Notes under the pieces: model-generated
What the model saw: the letters and a program-made list of their open reading frames with translations, nothing else
Told to the model about the DNA's origin: nothing
The model's database searches: none
Assembly (NCBI GenBank): GCA_900548855.1
Contig: URMF01000041.1
Location: 1-29,480 of the forward strand
DNA: 29,480 nucleotides
Source: an uncultured Eubacteriales bacterium
GTDB taxonomy: Bacteria > Bacillota > Clostridia > Lachnospirales > Lachnospiraceae
Direction of reading: 5' to 3'
Shown: positions 6,544 through 15,237 of the stretch, in pieces
How the letters are laid out: the number at the start of each line of letters is the position of its first letter
How positions within the stretch are numbered: the stretch's first letter is position 1
Program-made: the position numbers and the translations under genes

Positions 6544-7419
6544 ATGAAGGATACTATTTTACGGGGAATGGCAGCTGGCAACCAGGTACGTTTCTTCAGT
6601 GCTTATACAAAGGATGTAGTAGAAACTGCCCGTTCCATCCACAACACAAGCCCGGTGGCAACCGCTGCCCTGGGACGTCTGTTAACTGCCGGCGCTATCA
6701 TGGGCGGTATGTGCAAAAATGATTCGGATGTTCTCACCCTGCAGATTCAATGCTCCGGACCGATAGGCGGATTAACTGTCACTTCCAATGCAAAGGCACA
6801 GGTAAAGGGCTTCGTCAATCACCCGGATATCATGCTGCCGCCAAGTCCCAAGGGAAAGCTGGATGTGGGAAAAGCCTTAGACCTTGGGGTTCTCAGTGTA
6901 ATCAAGGATATTGGATTGAAAGAGCCTTATGTGGGACAGTCCAATCTGGTTTCCGGTGAAATTGCCGAAGACCTTACCTATTATTTTGCAACCAGCGAGC
7001 AAATTCCCACCTCCGTTGCACTGGGTGTATTAATGAAAAAAGACAATACCGTAAAGCATGCCGGCGGATTTATTATCCAGCTGATGCCCTTTGCTGAAGA
7101 GACCTTAATCTCCGATTTGGAAACCCGGTTAAAGGATTTTTCTTCCATTACAGCCCTCATGGAACAGGGCATGACCCCGGAGGATATGATGCGGCAGCTG
7201 TTTAAAGGCTATGACATCTCCATAACCGATTCCATCACGCCGGAATACCACTGTGACTGTTCAAAGCAGCGTGTTTACAAAGCTGTTATGAGCATAGGCA
7301 GGAAGGATATCGAAGAAATGATTGCCGATAACCAGCCGATTGAGGTAAACTGCCATTTCTGCAATCAGAGCTACACCTTTGATGTGGCGGATTTGAAGAG
7401 TATGCTTGAACAAAAATAA
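6544..7419 (+). CDS. hslO: Hsp33 redox-regulated chaperonin
   Basis: A 291-residue protein of standard Hsp33 length. Family motifs include GRLLTAGAIMG near the N-terminus and PIGGLTVTSNAKAQVKGFV. The C-terminal zinc switch is complete: CDC at 237-239 and CHFC at 270-273 (C-x-C-x30-C-x-x-C). In Hsp33 these cysteines bind zinc when reduced. Under oxidative and heat stress they form disulfides, releasing zinc and activating holdase activity in the cytoplasm. ATG 6544 is chosen over a frame opening at 6454 inside the methyltransferase gene; GGAG lies nine bases upstream. Translation is likely coupled to the methyltransferase gene. Confidence 0.97.
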   Translation: MKDTILRGMAAGNQVRFFSAYTKDVVETARSIHNTSPVATAALGRLLTAGAIMGGMCKNDSDVLTLQIQCSGPIGGLTVTSNAKAQVKGFVNHPDIMLPPSPKGKLDVGKALDLGVLSVIKDIGLKEPYVGQSNLVSGEIAEDLTYYFATSEQIPTSVALGVLMKKDNTVKHAGGFIIQLMPFAEETLISDLETRLKDFSSITALMEQGMTPEDMMRQLFKGYDISITDSITPEYHCDCSKQRVYKAVMSIGRKDIEEMIADNQPIEVNCHFCNQSYTFDVADLKSMLEQK

Positions 7420-7432
7420 TACAACTACTCAG

Positions 7433-7471
7433 AAAAGGTCCACCGGACCTTTTCCTCATATGCATGGCAAC
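7433..7471 (-). repeat. Dispersed terminator-associated element, copy A
   Basis: Contains AAAAGGTCC-ACC-GGACCTTTT, a perfect 9-bp hairpin, then CCTCATATGCATGGCAAC. Near-identical copies lie at 15132-15171 and 16035-16075. On the minus strand it follows the terminator at 7473-7513. Here it also directly follows hslO, where the hairpin could act as a small terminator. Confidence 0.8.
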
Positions 7472-7472
7472 C

Positions 7473-7513
7473 AAAAAGGAGTATACCGCCTTCGCTGGCA
7501 TATACTCCTTTTT
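7473..7513. terminator. Bidirectional terminator between hslO and the cohesin-like gene
   Basis: AAAAAGGAGTATA and TATACTCCTTTTT form a perfect 13-bp stem. T-runs exist on both strands. The genes are convergent. Confidence 0.9.
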
Positions 7514-7548
7514 CATTAGCTCAATACATTCTCACCATATTATCTGTA

Positions 7549-8514
7549 TTAATTTTCTAAGTTCGGATTATCTGTATTATTCTGGTCTGTACTCTCTGTT
7601 GTCTGTTCCGTATCATTCCCATTTATCGGTACTTCCGTGGTCTGTTCCTCTGTTACCGGTGATTCGGCTGTTGAAGCCTCTGTACTGTCTTCCTGTTCTG
7701 TACCAGACTCCGTTTCTTCTGCCTTTGTAGCCTGTTCCGAACCAGCTTCCGTGGTCTGTTCTTCCGTTACTTCTTCGGAAGTCTCTTCCGGCCAGTCCTT
7801 GCGGATAACCTTTATTGTATAGGTATTCACATTACCAGAGAGCGCCGTCACGGTAATCGTAATGAGGTTTTCTCCATCCACCAGCTTTTCCGGTATTTCC
7901 AGTCCGACTACGCTTTCCTCATCCATCGGAATCGCACTGACTCCCACATAATCTACATCCAGTCCCACATGCATTTCATAATCCAGCTTGTCCGGGTCAA
8001 ATTCCTCCGTAAACTCACCCGGTGCTGCAATCAAATCCTCTAACCGTGCGTCCTCTTCTACCATTCTATTAATTCCAACATCAAAATGCTTTACCGATGG
8101 TGCAACCGTAATATAGTCTAAATCCGTATAATCAATCAGATACACATCTGTAAGCCCTATTTCTGCTGTCCCGGTATCCAGCGCCTTAAAGGTAAGCTCA
8201 TACTCTGCCGTCTTCGTCTCCTCACCATAAATATCCTTTAACTCCAGCACTCCGTCCGTTCCGGTGACAAGCTCATTATCTGGAATAAACTCCAAGGTTT
8301 CTGTACTATAGGATAAATACGCATCAATGGAGTATAAATTTACGTCACTGTTTAAAATAACCTTAACCGTAAATTCCTGCTCCTTCTTTACGGATTCCGG
8401 AAGCTCCAAATACATCTGCGCCTCTTTTGCATATGCCTTTTTGTGTGAGGCCGTTCCCACTGAAAGACTAATAATCAGTACCAGGGTTAATAAAACCGCA
8501 AGCTTTTTCCTCAT
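7549..8514 (-). CDS. Secreted cohesin-like and cadherin-like domain protein
   Basis: A 321-residue exported protein. The signal peptide is MRKKLAVLLTLVLIISLSVG with a likely cut after residue 29 (AYAKEA). Residues about 35-145 resemble a cohesin-type beta sandwich (VNLYSIDAYLSYSTETLEF, then TAEYELTFKALDTGTAEI). Residues about 156-243 match the bacterial cadherin-like beta-sandwich pattern (LEDLI..., FDPDKLDYEM, TYTIKVIRK). The last ~75 residues are a Glu/Thr/Ser-rich disordered tail with repeated TEEQTTE. There is no LPxTG or membrane anchor. GGAG stands nine bases before ATG. It lies 47 bases after the autolysin gene on the same strand, so co-transcription is likely. A role in the cell wall or in protein-protein contact is inferred. 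Confidence 0.8.
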   Translation of the reverse strand: MRKKLAVLLTLVLIISLSVGTASHKKAYAKEAQMYLELPESVKKEQEFTVKVILNSDVNLYSIDAYLSYSTETLEFIPDNELVTGTDGVLELKDIYGEETKTAEYELTFKALDTGTAEIGLTDVYLIDYTDLDYITVAPSVKHFDVGINRMVEEDARLEDLIAAPGEFTEEFDPDKLDYEMHVGLDVDYVGVSAIPMDEESVVGLEIPEKLVDGENLITITVTALSGNVNTYTIKVIRKDWPEETSEEVTEEQTTEAGSEQATKAEETESGTEQEDSTEASTAESPVTEEQTTEVPINGNDTEQTTESTDQNNTDNPNLEN

Positions 8515-8561
8515 AATCCTTTCTCCTTTTCGTCATCGCATCTATATAATAAACAAAATCA

Positions 8562-10808
8562 CTATTTTGTGTTCCGCACAATATTAACCGTGTATATCTG
8601 CGTTTTCCCGTTTTGTGCTTTACAGGTCAGTTTCAGGGTAGTTGTTTTTCCTGCCGCCTGTAAATTATAGCTTCCCGTGCCGGATACAGTTGCCCGCTTA
8701 CTGATTGCCGTTGCCTTTATGGTCACCTTAGAGACTGATTTTGGAACCGTTAAGGTATATACCTTATCCTCATCTGCAAGCACACCACTGGTGGATGGCT
8801 TGATAAAGGTTGGCGACAATCCCTTAAGCTCTGTGCTGCCGTTATATACCTTTATACTTGATAAAAATGCATTCGGATTACCCGATGAAGCCGGCAGCTT
8901 ACAGGCACTGGCTGGCATATTTTTATACACCGGTATATAAAATACCATCGTATCCTTTAACACTCCCATGGTATTGTATGCGGAACGGGTTGTTCTGCCC
9001 TCCGAATATGGAGCCTGTACATTTGTCATATACTGATGCAGATATAAATCAGAAGCATTGTTTGGCTTTACATTAAACTTCTGAAAATATAATGTGTTCT
9101 GTCCCTTATTGATATAATTCGTAGCAATATACTGGGCACCGCCAACAATGGACTTATATGGGTTTGTCCACGGTTTTCCGTAAGTAGTTCCCGTTCTTGC
9201 CCACTGCAGACCCTTTGCCACTGCATCTCCACCATCAAAGGCGCCAATATTATAGAAATTATAAATACCCTCATAGCCCTTATATTTTCCGCTTGTGGCA
9301 TTGGAGCCGTTTACACCGACCTCCTGCTTGCTTCTGGTTGCCAGAAAATACGGATTTGCCTTCGCCGTTTTCCCTGCATCCATAAATGCCTGCTTATAAG
9401 AACCGCTGACCGTCTTCTTTGTTGCAGAATCTACAACACTGTAATTTCCTTTCATAAAGGTATTGCTTAAAATACTCTGTACCACCGTCACACTGTGGGA
9501 AGAGTCATATGCAAGTGCTTCAAACTGGAAGATATCCGTACTATTTAAGAAATTCCTTGGGTCCATATAATAGGCAATTACCTGGGAATTTGCACTGTAC
9601 CAATTGCTGCCATCCTTTACAATATAAGTATCTGTTGCCCAGTTATAGGCTCCCGATTCGGTTGATAAATAAGAAAACGGAGCTAAAGAGCCTGAACCCT
9701 TAGGATAATTGCTTTGGATTACATTTCTTCCCACCACACTCTCGTTTTTAATAACCGTAGACCAGTCCAGATTCGTATTTACCGCAACAAATCTCCAATT
9801 TGGATATTCCTTATGTAATGCTCTTAAGCTTGCCTTATAACTCTCCGGGAAATTCTTGAGCAATGTTTCAAAGGATGCATCTGTATTGTTATTCGCATTG
9901 TTATTGTTGTTTGTATTGTTATTGTTGTTTGTATTGTTATTCGTATTTGTATTGGTTGTCTTTATACTAATATACTCTTTTGACGCATAACCGGTAACCG
10001 TCTTTTTATTATAGGTTACTGTAATCTTGTACCAGTCTCCGCTCGTGCCAAGAATGGTAACCTCCGTATTCCGTGGAATGGACATCAGGATTGCACTCTT
10101 AATGCTTGCAGAATTTCTGACATTTAGCGATGTGGTAACCTTACTGTTTACATATCCCTTCATGGTGCCTGCAGTATTGTTATTATTTGTGATTGGCTTA
10201 TTATTTACCGGATTCTGAGAATTGCTTCCGGAAGCAGCATTCCGCTTCACATCAACATAGGTGCTCAATACATAACCGTTTTTTGTCTTTTTGTTATAAG
10301 TCACCTTGACCTTATACCAGTATTTACCGGACACCTTCTTAATACTGGTAATGGTAAGCGTTGTATCCCGTGGAATTTTAATCAGGGATTTGGAAGAGGT
10401 TTTTGCACTTTTTCTGACATTCAGATACGATGTCACCTTTTTATTTACAACTCCTGTCGGTTTTGAGTCTTTTTTTATGTATGCCGCACTCACATATCCG
10501 GTTTTCGTTTTCCCATTAATCTTTCCCTTGCATTTGTACCAGGTCTGATTTTTATTGGATACATATCCAAGAATAGTTATTTCCGCATTCTTTTCCAACA
10601 TTCCGTAACTCTTATAGTTCGTGCCTGCCTTTTTTCGCATATTAACTTTTGCTGTTGTCTTTCCGGGATAGGACATAAGTGATTTACAGGTAGTTGCCGC
10701 CTCTGCCTTCATCCCCACAGCTGGTATCAGCAGAAGTGCAGCCAAAAGTATAAAAAGATATTTTTTCAGTCCAGTTGTTTTCCTTTTTTGATATAAATTT
10801 TTATTCAT
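8562..10808 (-). CDS. Secreted SH3b-glucosaminidase autolysin
   Basis: A 748-residue exported protein. The signal peptide (residues 1-38) ends AEA. Three bacterial SH3 domains lie at about 52-113, 123-188 and 220-283, each with an L/MNVR-type start and GYxS end. An Asn/Thr linker spans 285-309. A glucosaminidase (GH73-type) domain spans about 315-630; the likely catalytic Glu is E496 in RSKQEVG, and YNFYNIGAFDGG is the typical later motif. A cadherin-like beta sandwich (about 645-745) ends it. It should cleave the glycan strands of peptidoglycan for growth or cell separation. I start at ATG 10808, five bases after GGGGAG, not at the GTG two codons upstream. Promoter and triple repeats lie upstream. 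Confidence 0.9.
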   Translation of the reverse strand: MNKNLYQKRKTTGLKKYLFILLAALLLIPAVGMKAEAATTCKSLMSYPGKTTAKVNMRKKAGTNYKSYGMLEKNAEITILGYVSNKNQTWYKCKGKINGKTKTGYVSAAYIKKDSKPTGVVNKKVTSYLNVRKSAKTSSKSLIKIPRDTTLTITSIKKVSGKYWYKVKVTYNKKTKNGYVLSTYVDVKRNAASGSNSQNPVNNKPITNNNNTAGTMKGYVNSKVTTSLNVRNSASIKSAILMSIPRNTEVTILGTSGDWYKITVTYNKKTVTGYASKEYISIKTTNTNTNNNTNNNNNTNNNNNANNNTDASFETLLKNFPESYKASLRALHKEYPNWRFVAVNTNLDWSTVIKNESVVGRNVIQSNYPKGSGSLAPFSYLSTESGAYNWATDTYIVKDGSNWYSANSQVIAYYMDPRNFLNSTDIFQFEALAYDSSHSVTVVQSILSNTFMKGNYSVVDSATKKTVSGSYKQAFMDAGKTAKANPYFLATRSKQEVGVNGSNATSGKYKGYEGIYNFYNIGAFDGGDAVAKGLQWARTGTTYGKPWTNPYKSIVGGAQYIATNYINKGQNTLYFQKFNVKPNNASDLYLHQYMTNVQAPYSEGRTTRSAYNTMGVLKDTMVFYIPVYKNMPASACKLPASSGNPNAFLSSIKVYNGSTELKGLSPTFIKPSTSGVLADEDKVYTLTVPKSVSKVTIKATAISKRATVSGTGSYNLQAAGKTTTLKLTCKAQNGKTQIYTVNIVRNTK
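9880..9960 (-). repeat. Asn/Thr codon repeat (linker of the autolysin)
   Basis: Imperfect tandem repeats of ATTGTT-type codons encode the N/T-rich linker (residues 285-309). It is low-complexity coding DNA prone to slippage, not a CRISPR or regulatory array. Confidence 0.7.
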
Positions 10809-10833
10809 TTGCACTCCCCTATCTTACAGATTA

Positions 10834-10868
10834 TACATAATAAATTTACATAATATAGTTACATAATA
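10834..10868. promoter_or_regulatory. Three exact TACATAATA repeats at 13-bp spacing
   Basis: TACATAATA occurs at 10834-10842, 10847-10855 and 10860-10868, each separated by 4 bases. The promoter-proximal copy includes the -10 box; the others lie between it and the ribosome site. Read on the minus strand the unit is TATTATGTA. It looks like a cooperative binding site. Confidence 0.6.
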
Positions 10869-10891
10869 CTATATCTTTCCTGTAATTTCAA
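10863..10891 (-). promoter_or_regulatory. Promoter of the autolysin gene
   Basis: Minus strand: TTGAAA (10891-10886), 17-base spacer, TATTAT (10868-10863), 55 bases before the start codon. Confidence 0.65.
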
Positions 10892-11028
10892 CCTAAAAAG
10901 TCGATTTTTCCTATATTTCCCTATATTTTTATCTTTTTGGGGTTTCTCTGTATCCTTTTTTCTTCTTTTCGACTTATGTTAAGTAAAATAATCTTCTCCT
11001 GTGAAACGCAAGTGAAAAAACTTCTGCA

Positions 11029-12864
11029 TCATTTACTCTGTTCTGCAATTTGCTCTGCCAAATCATTCAGATAGAGCCAGCGCTCCATTTTCATCTCCAG
11101 CTGTTTTTCCAATTCCTCCTTTTGCTCTGCCAGCTCCTGCAGCCTGGAATACTGGCTTGCAACAGAAGCCATTTCTGCTTCCATATCTGTGATATTCTCC
11201 TCCAGAGAAGCAATCTCCTCATCGATAGTCTCAAATTCCTTTTGCTCCTGATAAGTGAATTTCAACTTCTTTTCCCGGTTATTTTTCCATGTACTCCGGC
11301 TGTCACTACTTTTTTCCCCTTTCTCTTTAAGACCCGGATTTCCAGAATTTTGCGCATTTTCTGTCAGACCAATTTTCCTTGCACTGGCTTTTTCCAGATA
11401 GGTTGTGTAGTCTCCCTCGTACTGCGTAAGCACTCCGTTTCCCTCAAAGGCAAGAATGCGGTCTGCAATGCGGTCCAAAAAGTACCGGTCATGGGATACT
11501 GCCATCACAATGCCCTCAAAATCGTCCAGATAATCCTCTAAGATTGTAAGGGTTGCAATATCCAAATCATTTGTTGGTTCATCCAGTATCAAAACATTGG
11601 GAGCTGTCATCAGAACCTTTAACAGATATAATCTTCTCCTCTCCCCTCCCGAGAGCCTGCCAATCGGATTATATTGCAGTTCCGGAGTAAACAAAAAGCG
11701 TTCGCACATCTGGGCTGCAGAGGTCATTCCCCTGCTGGTTTTGATGTACTCCGCCACATTTTTCACATAATCAATCACGCGCTCTTCCGGATTCATTTCC
11801 TCCACTAGTTGGGAGAAATAGCCGATTTTAACAGTCTCACCAATGGTAATCTCTCCACAATTTGGCAATTCCTGCCCTATAATCATCTTAAGCAGGGTTG
11901 TTTTCCCACAGCCATTTTCACCGACAATGCCTATCCTCTCATTCCGGATTGTATAATAAGTAAAATCCTTTACCAGAATACATCCGCCATAGGATTTTGA
12001 AATATTCTTAATTTCAATGGTTTTCTTCCCCAGCCTGGAAGCCAGCGAATCCATTTCCACCTGCCTGTCCTCTTCCGGTGCCTTCACTTCCTGCATTTCA
12101 CGAAACCGCTCCAGTCTCGCCTTCTGCTTGGTAGAACGCGCCTGAGCTCCACGCCTTACCCATTGGAGCTCCGTCCGTAATATACTCTGCACCTTCCGGT
12201 AGCCGGCAGCCTCGCTGTCAATCCTCTGCTGGCGCAGCTCCAGAAAGCCTGCATAATTGGTATCATATGTATAGAGCTTTCCATGATCAATTTCCACAAT
12301 CTTATTTGTTACCCGGTCAAGAAAATACCGGTCATGTGTTACCATAACCAGAACTCCCTTATATTTTTTCAGGTAATCCTCCAGCCACATCACCATCCGG
12401 CTGTCCAAATGGTTTGTAGGCTCATCCAGTATCAGTATGTTTGCTGGAGACAGCAGTGTTTTTGCCAAGGCAATCCGTTTCTTTTCTCCGCCGGACAGTG
12501 GTTCAACTGCCGCCTCAGTATCCGTAACGGACAATTTCTTTAAAATGGCTTTCGCCTCTGCTTCTAAATTCCAGTTGGGATTGGAACTTACTTTCCCCCG
12601 GCAGACATAGGACAATACAGTGTCTCCTTTTTCAAATTCTGTATTCTGGGCAAGATAGGCAAGTTCTGCCTGATTATTTTTTATAATCTCTCCCGAATCC
12701 GGCTCAACCAGTCCCGCTGCCATTTTAAGCAGAGTACTTTTCCCGCAGCCATTTATCCCTATAATCCCAATCTTATCTCCGTCATTTATTCCAAGACTCA
12801 CCTGGTCAAACAGCAGCTTATCTCCATATACCTTTGTTACATTCCCAATATTTAAAATATTCAT
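11029..12864 (-). CDS. ABC-F ATPase, Uup/YfmR type
   Basis: A 611-residue protein with two ABC domains and no membrane segment. The first has Walker A GINGCGKST (36-44), LSGGE (123-127) and LDEPTNHLD (146-154). The second has GENGCGKTT, LSGGERRR and LDEPTNDLD. The inter-domain linker carries LQWVRRGAQARSTKQKAR, the hallmark of the Uup/YfmR branch. A charged linker and a C-terminal coiled coil (last ~75 residues) also fit that branch. ABC-F proteins bind the ribosomal E site; Uup/YfmR-type members help stalled or difficult translation. Antibiotic resistance is less likely from this linker. Its ATG overlaps the hflX stop as ATGA, indicating coupled translation. Confidence 0.92.
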   Translation of the reverse strand: MNILNIGNVTKVYGDKLLFDQVSLGINDGDKIGIIGINGCGKSTLLKMAAGLVEPDSGEIIKNNQAELAYLAQNTEFEKGDTVLSYVCRGKVSSNPNWNLEAEAKAILKKLSVTDTEAAVEPLSGGEKKRIALAKTLLSPANILILDEPTNHLDSRMVMWLEDYLKKYKGVLVMVTHDRYFLDRVTNKIVEIDHGKLYTYDTNYAGFLELRQQRIDSEAAGYRKVQSILRTELQWVRRGAQARSTKQKARLERFREMQEVKAPEEDRQVEMDSLASRLGKKTIEIKNISKSYGGCILVKDFTYYTIRNERIGIVGENGCGKTTLLKMIIGQELPNCGEITIGETVKIGYFSQLVEEMNPEERVIDYVKNVAEYIKTSRGMTSAAQMCERFLFTPELQYNPIGRLSGGERRRLYLLKVLMTAPNVLILDEPTNDLDIATLTILEDYLDDFEGIVMAVSHDRYFLDRIADRILAFEGNGVLTQYEGDYTTYLEKASARKIGLTENAQNSGNPGLKEKGEKSSDSRSTWKNNREKKLKFTYQEQKEFETIDEEIASLEENITDMEAEMASVASQYSRLQELAEQKEELEKQLEMKMERWLYLNDLAEQIAEQSK

Positions 12865-14126
12865 TCCTGTCTCCCATATCCTTTGATTTTCTCCGCTTCC
12901 TGCTTTCGCACATATGCCTCAATATGAATGCCATCCTCCTCATACCGCTCCTCTGACAATTGTCCGTAGGTACGGATATCTGAGAGCAGTGCCGTGTTCT
13001 TATAGGAAATGACTGTTTTTATATATATCCGTCTCTCTTTTAACTTATCCTCTATGGCTTTCTGCAAATCATCCAGACCCTTCTCTTCCTTTGCAGATAT
13101 AAAAACAGAAACATCCGCCCGCAAATCCTTTAAAATCGGCAATTCCGGCAGCCTGTCAATTTTATTAAAAACCGTTATCACTGGCTTGTCCTCAATCTCT
13201 AACTGCCTTAAGGTTTCATACACTGCCAGCATCTGCCTGTCCATATCCGGATTGGATGCATCCACTACATGAAGAATGATATCACTGTATTTTGCTTCCT
13301 CGAGAGTAGAACGGAAAGCCTGAATCAAATGATGTGGAAGCTTTGAGATAAATCCAACCGTATCAGTTAACATAATATTCTGGCCATTTGAGAGCTTTAA
13401 TGCCCTTGTAGTTGGGTCCAGTGTGGCAAACAGTTTATCCTCTGATAAGACATCTGCCTTTGTTAAATGGTTTAACAGTGTGGATTTACCGGCATTGGTG
13501 TAGCCTACAATACATACCACGGGACTGCTGTTACCAGTCCGCAATTTTCGCTGTGTCTGCCTGTGCTTTTTTACCTCTTCCAAATCCTTTTTCAGCTTTG
13601 ATATCTGTTCCCTGATTAAACGCCGGTCCATTTCCAGCTTCTTCTCACCGGGACCTCTGGTTCCAATGCCGCCTCCCAGCCTGGACAAAGAGGAGCGCAG
13701 CCCCACCAGCATTGTGGCATTATATTTTAACTGCGCAAGCTCCACCTGGATTTTACCCTCTCTCGTATTGGCTCTTGCGGCAAAAATATCCAAAATCACC
13801 ATAGTACGGTCCATAATTTTGGTATCCAGAAGCTGGGAAAGATTTTTCATCTGGACAGGTGTCAGCTCCGTATCGCAAACAATGCCTGTAGCATTACATG
13901 CCACAAGCATTGTCTTAAGCTCTTCTATTTTTCCTTTTCCAAGATAAGTAACAGGATTCAAGGTTTCCAGATTCTGTTCCATAATTCCAACACTGACTGC
14001 GCCGGCAGTCTTTACCAGCTCAGAGAGCTCGTCTAAAGAGGCTCTGTTATCCGGTTCATACCGTTCATGAACTGCCACTAAGACCACTCTCTCATTTTCT
14101 TTTTCATTGTCAAAAAACTGTGCCAT
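12861..14126 (-). CDS. hflX: HflX GTPase (ribosome splitting)
   Basis: A 421-residue protein of standard HflX length. The N-terminal HflX domain includes YLGKGKIEEL, and the glycine-rich GGGIGTRGPGEKKLE lies at about 151-165. A coiled segment leads to the G domain: GYTNAGKST (208-216), DTVG (255-258), NKID (321-324) and SAK (344-346). HflX binds the 50S subunit and separates stalled 70S ribosomes after heat or antibiotic stress. ATG 14126 follows GGAGG by six bases; a TTG four codons upstream is less likely because the ribosome site would fall inside the coding region. It sits 12 bases after the TPR gene and overlaps the ABC-F gene, giving two ribosome-rescue factors in one operon. Confidence 0.96.
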   Translation of the reverse strand: MAQFFDNEKENERVVLVAVHERYEPDNRASLDELSELVKTAGAVSVGIMEQNLETLNPVTYLGKGKIEELKTMLVACNATGIVCDTELTPVQMKNLSQLLDTKIMDRTMVILDIFAARANTREGKIQVELAQLKYNATMLVGLRSSLSRLGGGIGTRGPGEKKLEMDRRLIREQISKLKKDLEEVKKHRQTQRKLRTGNSSPVVCIVGYTNAGKSTLLNHLTKADVLSEDKLFATLDPTTRALKLSNGQNIMLTDTVGFISKLPHHLIQAFRSTLEEAKYSDIILHVVDASNPDMDRQMLAVYETLRQLEIEDKPVITVFNKIDRLPELPILKDLRADVSVFISAKEEKGLDDLQKAIEDKLKERRIYIKTVISYKNTALLSDIRTYGQLSEERYEEDGIHIEAYVRKQEAEKIKGYGRQE

Positions 14127-14138
14127 GTATTCCTCCAA

Positions 14139-15026
14139 TCATTGCTCTGTCACCGTCTGTCTCGTATAGAGCAAATCATATTCATTTCTGCCCGCTGTAT
14201 CATTTGGGTAGGCTTCCACAAATGCCTTGGCCTTTTCATATGCAGTGTTATAGTCTTTCATTTTCTCGTAATAAACAATCTCATCAAAGAGAAGTTCCCT
14301 GATATTAGACTGATCCTCTAACTGTTTTCCGGTTTCTATATAATTAAGGGCATCCTCAAGCCTGTCCTCATCTAAAGCTATGGCAGCATACTGCGCATAC
14401 ATAAAACTGTTCATCTCATTTTTCTGTAAAAATACATCATAGTAAATCTGCATATTCTCAAGGTCACCTATCTGTCCGTAACAGCTTCCCACATACAATA
14501 CCAGGTCACTGTATCCCTCCTCATATGCATTGAGCAGAATCGGCAGTGCAGCCCGGTAATCCTGCCAGTCGTATAGCTGCAAACCATAAGCAATCTTCTG
14601 TAAATCAGCAAGACCTTCTACCTTGTTATCCTTGGCCCAAAGCTTAATCTGACTGTATTCATAGCATGCCAAACCATACTTCCCGGTATTTACATAGCAG
14701 TCCGCCATATAAAACCGGGTATCATTATCAAGCGCTTCCAGCAACGGAAGTCTCGGTTTAAGTGCTTCCTCAAATAAATCAATTGCCCCCTCATAATCCT
14801 TCTTTTCATATAACGACAATGCTTTACTCCGCATACTGTATTTTACTCCAAAGGATACTCCATATATAATAGCCAGAAAAAGTAAAAACATACACAAGAG
14901 CTTCAATACATTACGAATTGTAAATTCTTTCTTCTTTTTTCTTTTTTTTCTGTGATGGTATTCCGGCATTTCATAAATTCCATATCTGTCTCTTTTGTTC
15001 CTGTATCTGTTTCTACGTCTGCCCAT
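14139..15026 (-). CDS. TPR-like protein with one membrane segment
   Basis: A 295-residue protein. The first ~35 residues are extremely basic (RRRNRYRNKR, RKKRKKKKE). A membrane helix follows at about 41-60 (VLKLLCMFLLFLAIIYGVSF). The rest is TPR-like helical repeats, with pattern residues such as ALSLYEKKDYEGAIDLFEEA, FYMADCYVNTGKYGLACYEY and YETGKQL-type helices. Positive-inside logic puts the basic tail in the cytoplasm and the TPR region outside. The ribosome site is weak (AAAGG about 13 bases upstream). It is the first gene of the hflX operon. The basic tail could touch RNA or acidic lipids, which is speculation. No specific family assigned. Confidence 0.8.
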   Translation of the reverse strand: MGRRRNRYRNKRDRYGIYEMPEYHHRKKRKKKKEFTIRNVLKLLCMFLLFLAIIYGVSFGVKYSMRSKALSLYEKKDYEGAIDLFEEALKPRLPLLEALDNDTRFYMADCYVNTGKYGLACYEYSQIKLWAKDNKVEGLADLQKIAYGLQLYDWQDYRAALPILLNAYEEGYSDLVLYVGSCYGQIGDLENMQIYYDVFLQKNEMNSFMYAQYAAIALDEDRLEDALNYIETGKQLEDQSNIRELLFDEIVYYEKMKDYNTAYEKAKAFVEAYPNDTAGRNEYDLLYTRQTVTEQ

Positions 15027-15097
15027 AACTAATCTTGCCTTTCTTTTTACTGTTTATACAATTCTCCTGTTTTCATACTCAGCACAAAAGTATTTTA

Positions 15098-15126
15098 ATT
15101 ATAACACATGCCCGATATTATTCCAA
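15098..15126 (-). promoter_or_regulatory. Promoter of the TPR-hflX-uup operon
   Basis: Minus strand: TTGGAA (15126-15121), 17-base spacer, TATAAT (15103-15098), with TGT before the -10 (extended -10). The repeat element copy B starts six bases upstream of the -35. Confidence 0.7.
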
Positions 15127-15131
15127 TACAC

Positions 15132-15171
15132 AAAAATGTCCACCGGACCATTTTCTCATATGCCTGGCAAC
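15132..15171 (-). repeat. Dispersed terminator-associated element, copy B
   Basis: AAAATGTCCACCGGACCATT followed by TTCTCATATGCCTGGCAAC; about 85 percent like copy A. On the minus strand it directly follows the carD terminator. Confidence 0.8.
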
Positions 15172-15173
15172 AC

Positions 15174-15210
15174 AAAAGCGGCTGATTTTCTTTTTCAAAA
15201 AACCAACCGC
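15174..15210 (-). terminator. Terminator of the CarD-family gene
   Basis: Minus strand: GCGGTTG and CAGCCGC pair (one G-U) around a 19-base loop, then TTTTG. The stem is short but placed 27 bases after the stop. Confidence 0.6.
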
Positions 15211-15237
15211 CTGTGCATAAATTATCAAATCAATAAG

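Noticed and set aside
9880..9960. Short repeats resembling a tandem array
   Set aside because: They encode the Asn/Thr linker of the autolysin in frame; no spacers, so not a CRISPR.
11050..11541. 163-residue plus-strand ORF
   Set aside because: Antisense to the ABC-F coiled coil; Leu/Phe/Cys-rich composition is a typical shadow of Glu/Lys/Gln-rich coding DNA.
11029..12864. Antibiotic-resistance ABC-F
   Set aside because: The linker and C-terminal coiled coil match the housekeeping Uup/YfmR branch, and the gene sits in an hflX operon.
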